This document shows positions 36,264 through 42,557 of a stretch of 64,000 nt of DNA, one piece after another. The notes beneath the pieces were generated by a model, which was given only the letters and a program-made list of their open reading frames with translations, searched no databases and had not been told where the DNA came from. The stretch lies in the NCBI GenBank assembly GCA_005792355.1, contig SXSC01000282.1:1-64000 (forward strand), in the 5' to 3' direction. Each line of letters opens with the position of its first letter. The stretch's first letter is position 1. Made by a program: the position numbers and the translations under genes. Source of the DNA: Opitutaceae bacterium. Its GTDB lineage: Bacteria > Verrucomicrobiota > Verrucomicrobiia > Opitutales > Opitutaceae.

Positions 36264-37805
36264 TCACGGGTCCACCACGTCGGAATAGTCATTATTGACG
36301 AACTGGGCGGTGTAGCGATTGCGGTCGTCGGCGGTCGTGAGCTCTTTCCATTTGGAAACCCGGAAGGGGTTGCCGCCGCCGAAATTCCCGAGGGACTCAT
36401 CATAGTGAAAATTGGCGTTGCCGGTCAAAGTGATGTTATTAGCGACGACCGATCCAGAAATGCTGCCGTTCCCGGTGATCGTGACATTGCCCTGCGGGGC
36501 ATAGATGATGCCGCTGATAGTGCCCTGGCCGCTGACGCTGATGTCCTGAACTCCGGTCGTCTTCGTGCCCCAAATCTGAAAATTGATTGGCTGCTTGGCT
36601 TCCGCATCGTCAATCTTTCCGTTGCCATTCGTATCGACGCCATTGACCGCTCCCTGGCCGGTGAGCTTGATGTCGCCGGCGGTGTAGATTGCGAGGGATC
36701 CCCCGGTCGGAAGATCGATCATGCCGGAGCCGCCGCCGACATCAACGGCGAGCTTCTTGGGACTCGTCGTCGACGTCTCGGTGAGCTTGAGCACGACCTT
36801 GCCGGTGATGCGCAAATTGCCGCTGTTAAGATTAATTCTGGTGGCAAAGTAATAGTAATTCCCGTCGGCGTCGGCGCGCGCTGCCGCCACGTCCGCCGCC
36901 AGCGGCAACTCCAAGGAGGCTCCGCCGGTGCCGCCGATGACGGTGTCGGGCACGGTGAGATACGTCTTCGTCGGTGCGGCCACGGGATCGAAACTCGCCG
37001 AGAAGTCCGTTGAAATCCGCGCCGGATCGACATTGCCCGGCGGGGAACCCGTCCCGCGAACCGATCCCCCGCTGCCGATGGTGCTGGTTGGGTCGACCCC
37101 ACCGGTGGAAACAAACCCCCAGACGTCGGCTTGTTTGATGAGGACGGCATCAACGCCCACGGAGATGCTGCCGACGCTTCCGTTGTCTTTCGCCGCTTCA
37201 TTTGGCCAGACCCCAGGAGTCGGATCCGCTGGGTAACGCTCGGCGGCGGTTAGGGGATCGTTGTCGGGATCTGAATTCCAACTATCCACCGAGGTGTTGG
37301 TCCCATTGAAGACCACGCTGTTCTTGGCGACGAGCCCATTGGCGAACTTGGAGGTCTTTTTCAGGGTGACCTCGATCCATTTTTCAATGGGGGCGGCACT
37401 TGTCCCGCCAAGCGTGATGCTGGCTCGGACCGCGATGATGGGCGCGACGACGCCCTTGTAGTTTTGGACATAGACGCGCACGTATCCGGTGGCATTTTGG
37501 TCGAACCGGTAGTCCGACCATCGGCGCCAGGCATCGGAGGTGCTGGCCGAGCCGTTGTTCCGCCACCGTGGCCAGGTATAGCCCTCATCGGCGATCATCC
37601 GGTTGATGGAGTACATCGCCTCCTCGAGGCCGTTTTCGGCCAGATTGATCGCCGCGTTGTTGTAGAGGGCTCGATTGGAGATGGTCAGGCTTGTGCGGGC
37701 CAGGTGCAGATAGCTGACGAGCGAAATGCCGATCACGGAACACAGAAGCAGTGCCACAATCAGCAGAGAGCCGCGATTCAGGTGGGAAGATCGGGTGGAA
37801 CGCAT
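36264..37805 (-). CDS. PilX-like pilus-associated protein, cassette 1
   Basis: A 513-residue protein. MRSTRSSHLNRG is followed by a hydrophobic helix (SLLIVALLLCSVIGISLVSY) and NLAENGLEEAMYSINRM, as in X2. The central part is a Gly/Ser/Thr-rich, right-handed beta-type sequence with QGTISGIIYAPQGNVTITGN and NFHYDESLGNFGGGNP near the end (DUF7305-like, shared with X2). The ATG at 37805 is chosen because it lies 16 bases after W1 and just before the membrane helix; the frame upstream is the shadow of W1. No prepilin site. Confidence 0.8.
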   Translation of the reverse strand: MRSTRSSHLNRGSLLIVALLLCSVIGISLVSYLHLARTSLTISNRALYNNAAINLAENGLEEAMYSINRMIADEGYTWPRWRNNGSASTSDAWRRWSDYRFDQNATGYVRVYVQNYKGVVAPIIAVRASITLGGTSAAPIEKWIEVTLKKTSKFANGLVAKNSVVFNGTNTSVDSWNSDPDNDPLTAAERYPADPTPGVWPNEAAKDNGSVGSISVGVDAVLIKQADVWGFVSTGGVDPTSTIGSGGSVRGTGSPPGNVDPARISTDFSASFDPVAAPTKTYLTVPDTVIGGTGGASLELPLAADVAAARADADGNYYYFATRINLNSGNLRITGKVVLKLTETSTTSPKKLAVDVGGGSGMIDLPTGGSLAIYTAGDIKLTGQGAVNGVDTNGNGKIDDAEAKQPINFQIWGTKTTGVQDISVSGQGTISGIIYAPQGNVTITGNGSISGSVVANNITLTGNANFHYDESLGNFGGGNPFRVSKWKELTTADDRNRYTAQFVNNDYSDVVDP

Positions 37806-37821
37806 GGCGGGCGGGAACGAA

Positions 37822-38439
37822 TCAGGCGGTGACGATCTTGTTGCGGAGGATGAAACGGGCGGAGAGCACCGTGTTCGAGGCACCGATCTGACTCCGGCGC
37901 TCCCGGCCCAGGCTGTTGTCCATGTACCGGGCGGCCTCGAGTGAAATTTGGAGCTGCTTGGTAGACTTGCCCGCGGCCGTGAGGGCGGCGGCGGTATTGA
38001 AGGAGGTAATGGGAGTCCCGGTGATTGTGTACCCCTTGAACTGGAACGTCGTGACATCGGTGACCAACAGACGTGTCGAGGTGACGCTGGTGAGAGGGTC
38101 AGTTACCCGGCGGAAAAACGTCTTCGCGACGCTGTCATAGCCATAGGTCACGGGGATGGTATTAACGGTGAGCGAAACGTTGTTCGCGTCGGCCCACGTG
38201 ATCGCGCTGGCCTGGCGGACATCCTCGGCGAAGAGTTCCAAGGCTTTTCGGGCCTGCCCCTCCATGTCGTTATAATGTTGGATGAGCACGCCGCTGCGGA
38301 CGAGAAAGACGAAGGCCGACAGCACGCCGGCCAGAATGAAAGCGGACATCGTCGTCCCGATGAGGACCTCGACGAGGGTAAACCCGGCCTTCCGGCGGCG
38401 CCCGAGCGGTTCAATTGGCTTTGGTGTAATAGTAGTCAT
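37822..38439 (-). CDS. Prepilin-like minor pilin (PilW-type), cassette 1
   Basis: A 205-residue prepilin-like protein. The leader MTTITPKPIEPLGRRRKAG is cut before FTLVEVLIGTTMSAFILAGV with glutamate at mature position 5. The ATG at 38439 overlaps V1 by 29 bases, matching the V2/W2 arrangement. The head is beta-rich and similar to W2. Expected to be inserted in the inner membrane, cleaved and methylated by a prepilin peptidase that is not encoded in this window. Confidence 0.87.
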   Translation of the reverse strand: MTTITPKPIEPLGRRRKAGFTLVEVLIGTTMSAFILAGVLSAFVFLVRSGVLIQHYNDMEGQARKALELFAEDVRQASAITWADANNVSLTVNTIPVTYGYDSVAKTFFRRVTDPLTSVTSTRLLVTDVTTFQFKGYTITGTPITSFNTAAALTAAGKSTKQLQISLEAARYMDNSLGRERRSQIGASNTVLSARFILRNKIVTA

Positions 38440-38917
38440 AAAGTCCATTCTTGGCATACATAGAGCGAAACGAACGCGTGTGACTGCGGCCGTCGTACGA
38501 ACGCCACGTGACGGAAATGGTGATGTAACGCACGAAGTCTGGCCGGCGTTCGTCCCGCACCACGGTGCGGCTGACCTGGAATTTCTCCGCGAGGGCGGTG
38601 CTGGAGGAAAACATCGTCGCCAGGCTCACCGCTTCGGTTTCGGGCAGTTCAGTGATGCTGTCGATGGCGGTGGTCGACGTGTTGCTCCAGGACAACAGGC
38701 GGAGGCGCTCGATTTCGCTTTGTAAGATTTGCGAGGCGAGGGTGGTGTCACGCGCCACATCGAGGGCCTTGAAGCCGGTCTGCATCGCGATCATCGACGA
38801 GGAAATGCCGAGGGCCATGACCGTGGCGGCGAGGGACACCTCCAAGATGGTGAAGGCGCGCGTGTCTCGGAGCATTCGGCGCAGGGGAGAGGCTGGGCAA
38901 AGTCGAGCGAGGTGCAT
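38411..38917 (-). CDS. Prepilin-like minor pilin (PilV-type), cassette 1
   Basis: A 168-residue prepilin-like protein and first gene of the six-gene operon 38917-33504. Leader MHLARLCPASPLRRMLRDTR-A, then FTILEVSLAATVMALGISSS with glutamate at mature position 5. The ATG at 38917 has GAGAGG five bases before it, one of the clearest ribosome sites in the window, so it is preferred to the internal ATG at 38875 despite the longer leader. The tail TWRSYDGRSHTRSFRSMYAK, then NGLYDYYY, matches V2. A relaxed copy of the CCTA-TAGG palindrome lies 63 bases upstream. Confidence 0.88.
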   Translation of the reverse strand: MHLARLCPASPLRRMLRDTRAFTILEVSLAATVMALGISSSMIAMQTGFKALDVARDTTLASQILQSEIERLRLLSWSNTSTTAIDSITELPETEAVSLATMFSSSTALAEKFQVSRTVVRDERRPDFVRYITISVTWRSYDGRSHTRSFRSMYAKNGLYDYYYTKAN

Positions 38918-38979
38918 TGACCTCTCGACTATAAGGCATGCCGCGGGTGGCGGTTAGAGGCGGACGGTTTGATTTTCGG

Positions 38980-38996
38980 ACCTAGCGACAATAGGC
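38980..38996. promoter_or_regulatory. Imperfect palindrome ACCTAG-N5-ATAGGC upstream of pilin operon 1-2
   Basis: Resembles the perfect CCTAT-N4-ATAGG sites at 31587 and 39911 but has one extra spacer base and one arm change. It lies between the response regulator stop and the V1 start. Confidence 0.35.
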
Positions 38997-39064
38997 CTGA
39001 AAGAACTGGTCACGCTGCTGCGACACCCGGAACCGGTCGGCCACGCTACGATGCGGCGATGGGG

Positions 39065-39763
39065 CTAAGGCTTGGCGGAACCCGTCTGCTGGACGTAGAT
39101 CGCCGCGGCATGGGCCCGGCGTTTCACCCGCAGTTTTTCGAAGACGCTCACGAGATAGTTCTTCACGGTGTTCTCGCTGAGGGTGAGCTGCTCGCCGACC
39201 TGCTTGTTGGTCAGGCCATCGGCCACGAGTGCGAGCACGCGGCGCTCCTGCGCCGAGAGGACGGAGAGATCGGTCGCGCGATCCGTGCCGGCTCCGCCGC
39301 GCAACAGGCGCAAGACGCGCGACGTGGCGTCGGGATCGAGAATGGAGCGGCCGGCGGCGACATCCCGCAGCGCCTGCACGAGCCCGACGGGATCGATCTC
39401 CTTCATCAGGTAGCCCTGGGCGCCGCAGGTGACCGCCTCGTAAACGAAGTTGTCGTTTGAATACGCGGTCAGCACGACGATGCGGGTCGCGGGCAGTTCC
39501 TGCAGAATCCGCCGGCAGGCGTCGAAGCCGGAGCCGTCGGGCAACCGGATGTCGAGCAGGACGAGGTCGGGTTTGTGCTTCACGCACGCGGTGACCGCGG
39601 CCGCGACGGTGCCGGCTTCGCCGACCACGGACAGCGGCGGCTCGGTGTGGCCGGCGAGCACGGACTTGATGCCGCGACGCACGAGTTCGCTGTCGTCAAC
39701 GAGCAGGATGCGGATGGGTTTCCTGGGAGATTCGGTCATAATGGAATTGGAGGGCGGTTTCAT
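39065..39763 (-). CDS. LuxR/NarL-family response regulator
   Basis: A 232-residue two-component regulator. The receiver domain (about 17-130) has the acidic pair in ILLVDDSELVRRG and the phosphoacceptor Asp71 in LVLLDIRLPDGSG, with the usual VLTAYS and KEI switch positions. The C-terminal helix-turn-helix (about 165-215) reads LSAQERRVLALVADGLTNKQ and SENTVKNYLVSVFEKL. The ATG at 39763 is used; an internal ATG at 39739 is possible. It is just upstream of the minor-pilin operon on the same strand. The HisKA_3-type kinase at 40673, the class that pairs with LuxR regulators, is probably its partner, separated only by rpsT. A perfect palindrome upstream suggests autoregulation. Confidence 0.93.
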   Translation of the reverse strand: MKPPSNSIMTESPRKPIRILLVDDSELVRRGIKSVLAGHTEPPLSVVGEAGTVAAAVTACVKHKPDLVLLDIRLPDGSGFDACRRILQELPATRIVVLTAYSNDNFVYEAVTCGAQGYLMKEIDPVGLVQALRDVAAGRSILDPDATSRVLRLLRGGAGTDRATDLSVLSAQERRVLALVADGLTNKQVGEQLTLSENTVKNYLVSVFEKLRVKRRAHAAAIYVQQTGSAKP

Positions 39764-39910
39764 CCGGTCCGGAAGTAATACCGGCCGCAGGGCGAAGCGC
39801 CCGGCGAACGACGGGCGGCGCGCTGTATCAGTTATTCGAATTCGAGGGCGAAGACAAGCGAAACACCAGGGAAAAAACGACAGCAGCCCACAAATTGGAG
39901 GGCTGGTGCA

Positions 39911-39928
39911 GGCCTATCGAGATAGGCC
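39911..39928. promoter_or_regulatory. Perfect palindrome GGCCTATCGAGATAGGCC upstream of the response regulator
   Basis: Eighteen-base perfect palindrome containing CCTAT-N4-ATAGG, 148 bases before the regulator start. A further half-site ACCTAT follows at about 39936. Candidate autoregulatory site. Confidence 0.5.
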
Positions 39929-40029
39929 GATTCCGACCTATCATTCTGCGAGTTCGCGTATGGTCGGTGCATTCCGGCGAGGTTTTCCGGCTCAGCCGTG
40001 TCCATTCAGTCGAGGTGCTTTTTTCCTCT

Positions 40030-40127
40030 GAAAACGAAACCACTGAAAGGTGGAACCCGATGTCCTCATCGGGTTTTTAGCCGTACGCTCTCCAATCAGC
40101 CCGTTGGGGACAACGGGCTCCACCTTT
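40030..40127 (-). repeat. Two-hairpin dispersed element, copy C (inverted)
   Basis: In reverse orientation to copy B: hairpin AACCCGATG/CATCGGGTT at 40054-40075 and hairpin AGCCCGTTG/CAACGGGCT at 40098-40119, with conserved flanks (GAAAACGAAA on one side, CCACCTT on the other). Confidence 0.8.
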
Positions 40128-40324
40128 TGGCACAGCAGAGAAACGGGCGGCGGGTTTCTTGAACCGCCGGTCCGAAATGGTCACCAAAACGCGGTCGCCG
40201 TGGAGGTCAGCGGGAGCGAAAATTAATCAAAGGGTGAAGATCGCGGGCTGGGAGCGTTTGACAAAACCCTTGACTCTCCGGGGGGCGTTTGAGTCTTTGG
40301 CCGGCTACACCTTCCCGAACGACC

Positions 40325-40585
40325 ATGGCCAATACCAAATCCGCAATCAAAGCAGCCCGCAAGACCGTCCGCCTGACTGAACGCAACCGCGGGGTGAAGA
40401 CCCGGCTCAAGACCCTTCACAAGCAGTTGGATGCGTTGATCGAGAAGAAGGATGTCGCCGGCAGCAAATCGGCCGCCGCAGCCTACGTTTCCGCCATGGA
40501 CAAGGCTGTGAAGTCAGGCGTCGTTCACCGGAACGCTGCGTCCCGCGCCAAGTCCCACGCGGCGAAAGTTTTTGCCGCCAAGTAG
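40325..40585 (+). CDS. rpsT: 30S ribosomal protein S20
   Basis: An 86-residue S20 (bS20), which binds 16S rRNA early in small-subunit assembly. The start MANTKSAIKAARKTVRLTER and the later MDKAVKSGVVHRNAASRAKS are diagnostic; length is normal. The ATG at 40325 matches the family start, whereas the in-frame start at 40289 would add twelve unconserved residues. It is a single gene with its own terminator at 40643, flanked by the two-component genes on the opposite strand. Confidence 0.97.
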   Translation: MANTKSAIKAARKTVRLTERNRGVKTRLKTLHKQLDALIEKKDVAGSKSAAAAYVSAMDKAVKSGVVHRNAASRAKSHAAKVFAAK

Positions 40586-40642
40586 CTGGACCACGTTGGG
40601 GGAGCCGTCGGCCGATCTGCCGCGGTCCCGCACGAATACCTG

Positions 40643-40668
40643 CGCCCGGTGCACGACGGGCGTTTTTT
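40643..40668 (+). terminator. Rho-independent terminator of rpsT
   Basis: CGCCCG (40643-40648), eight-base loop, CGGGCG (40657-40662), then six T residues; 57 bases after the rpsT stop. Confidence 0.88.
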
Positions 40669-40672
40669 GTTT

Positions 40673-42349
40673 TTAGTTGGGGGCGTCGACCACGAATGGA
40701 AAAGTCAGGGTGAGCTGGGTGCCTTTTCCGGGAGTTGATTCGAATCGCAAATGGCCACCCAATTCACGCGTCCGCTCGGATAGATTGACGCGGCCGCGGC
40801 CGGAGCCAGCCTCGGAGGAAAACGCAATCCCCTCGCCGTCGTCGACGATTTCGAGCGAGATGGTGTCAGCCACGCGGCGGAGTATGATCTGGACATTTTC
40901 CGCCCGGCTGTGGCGTACGTAATTGCTCGCGGACTCGCGGATGATTTGCAGCAGATGGAGCCGGACGGTTCCACTCAGGCGGTCGGCCAGCGGGTCGTCG
41001 ATTTGCAGGGTGAAACCGAACGGGCGCACGCCTTGCATCAAGGCGAGGGTGTCACGCGTCGCCTGGCTAAATGGGATGGGACGCTCCGGTTCAGGTTCGA
41101 GGTCGTCGATAAACGCCCGCAGATCGCGAATCGTGGTATTAAGTGTGGCGCGGATCCCGTCGATCGCGCGCTCGGCGTCGTCCGGGTTGGTTCGCAGCGT
41201 CGAGCGCACGCCGGCGAGCGTCATGCCGGCGGCGTAGACGGTCTGGATCGTGCCATCGTGCAAGTCGCGACCGAGCCGGGCCCGCTCCGCGAGCATGCGC
41301 TCCAGTTCAAGGCGCTGCTCAAAGGAGGCCTCGACCAACCGGGCGAGCCGACCCATCTCATCGCTGCGGTGTGCCAGCAGCCCGGTCGGGCCGGGATCGT
41401 TGCGCGCGAGGCTGTTTCCGATCGCGCCAAGGGGGCGCAAAACCCAGGCGTAAAGCGACCCGATGAGGAGGACCGCCGTCATCAGCGAGGTCGCGGCAAA
41501 CACCAGAACGGTCGACCGAAGGTGGCGTGCCGTGATTTCAAGTTCCTCGGCGCGCAGCGTGAAGAGATAATCCGCGGTGACTCCGCCCCCCGGGCCCGGA
41601 AGGGGATGGCGCAGGGTGATTTGATGCGGCTCGGGCGGGGGCAGGGGTTCGCCGGGCGGCGCGATGCGGCCCTCACAGCGGGTCAGTTTCGAAAGCAGGC
41701 GAATCTGGGCGGCATCCCAATTTTTTTGCGCGAGGAGCCACCCGCGGGGCTCGTCGGTAAGCAGGGCATCGTCCGACGGCTGCACGGGGGCGAGATAAAG
41801 CTCCGCGAGCTCGCCGGGAAGTTGGACGAAGAAGGACTCGTCCGGGGGCTTGGCCAGCAGTGTGCGGATGGCGGCCTCCGTCAAGGGCAGCGGAGTTGGT
41901 CCGCGGCTATTTTCCCGGCGCGCCGCGTAAACCAACGATCCGTCAGGCCGCAGGACCCAGGCGCCGGAAAGTTCAAACGAGTCGAGCGAGGCGTCGATGT
42001 TCACCGCCGCCCAGCGCAGGTTCGGTCGGTCGACAAACCGCACCATTTCGTCCCATTGCGCATTTTCTTCCGTAAAGTCCCGCAACCGCCGCGTCGTGAG
42101 ATCGATTACGTCCGCCAGCAGGCGGGAGCGCTCGCGGATCTCCGAGGTCAGCAGGTCCGCCCTCGCCTGCTGTTGGACGCGCAGGAACAAAAACAGCGCC
42201 GCCAGCGAAAGGAAAAAAACCGCGGCCAGGATCGCGCCAAACTTCGCCGCGAGACTGGTCCGGAACGACTGGAATGGTATCGGCGGGGCCACGCCCGAGG
42301 TTCGCGCCCGGGGGACGGCCGGCAATGGCAAAGTGACGCGGTGCGGCAT
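40673..42349 (-). CDS. Membrane histidine kinase (CHASE4-like sensor, HisKA_3)
   Basis: A 558-residue sensor kinase. TM1 is at about 34-56; the periplasmic part resembles CHASE4 (FTEENAQWDEMVRFV and ASLDSFELSGAWVLRPDGSL); TM2 at about 278-303 leads into a HAMP-like linker. The HisKA_3 domain has the phosphoacceptor His364 in RLGRDLHDGTIQTVYAAGM, and the HATPase_c domain includes ESASNYVRHSRAENV and DDGEGIAFSSEAGSGRGRVN. HisKA_3 kinases act with LuxR/NarL regulators, such as the one encoded at 39065. The ATG at 42349 is chosen; the long upstream open frame overlaps the opposite-strand nuclease gene and is a shadow. Confidence 0.92.
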   Translation of the reverse strand: MPHRVTLPLPAVPRARTSGVAPPIPFQSFRTSLAAKFGAILAAVFFLSLAALFLFLRVQQQARADLLTSEIRERSRLLADVIDLTTRRLRDFTEENAQWDEMVRFVDRPNLRWAAVNIDASLDSFELSGAWVLRPDGSLVYAARRENSRGPTPLPLTEAAIRTLLAKPPDESFFVQLPGELAELYLAPVQPSDDALLTDEPRGWLLAQKNWDAAQIRLLSKLTRCEGRIAPPGEPLPPPEPHQITLRHPLPGPGGGVTADYLFTLRAEELEITARHLRSTVLVFAATSLMTAVLLIGSLYAWVLRPLGAIGNSLARNDPGPTGLLAHRSDEMGRLARLVEASFEQRLELERMLAERARLGRDLHDGTIQTVYAAGMTLAGVRSTLRTNPDDAERAIDGIRATLNTTIRDLRAFIDDLEPEPERPIPFSQATRDTLALMQGVRPFGFTLQIDDPLADRLSGTVRLHLLQIIRESASNYVRHSRAENVQIILRRVADTISLEIVDDGEGIAFSSEAGSGRGRVNLSERTRELGGHLRFESTPGKGTQLTLTFPFVVDAPN

Positions 42350-42557
42350 CCGGGGGTGCGGTTGCTGGTTGAAGAAGGCGGGCGGAGTTTCGGAGGGTGC
42401 CCCTTCGTTTTGCAACCTATACGGATCTCGAGGCCGGCGCCTGGCCAGCCATCGGTGAACGAAGCGAAAGGTTGTACCGTGCCACCACGCGATGGCGGCG
42501 ACGACAAAGCGTCGCCCTCCGAAATCGACCGAAGGAGGAGGCGATGTGGCCTGACGG

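Larger units (their letters stand above)
39764..40324. other. Divergent intergenic region between response regulator and rpsT
   Basis: A 561-base gap with the operator candidate at 39911-39928, the inverted two-hairpin element at 40030-40127, and the rpsT leader. A TTGACA at 40258 and a TTGACT at 40270 look like -35 elements for rpsT, but no matching -10 is visible. No gene was recognised. Confidence 0.5.
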
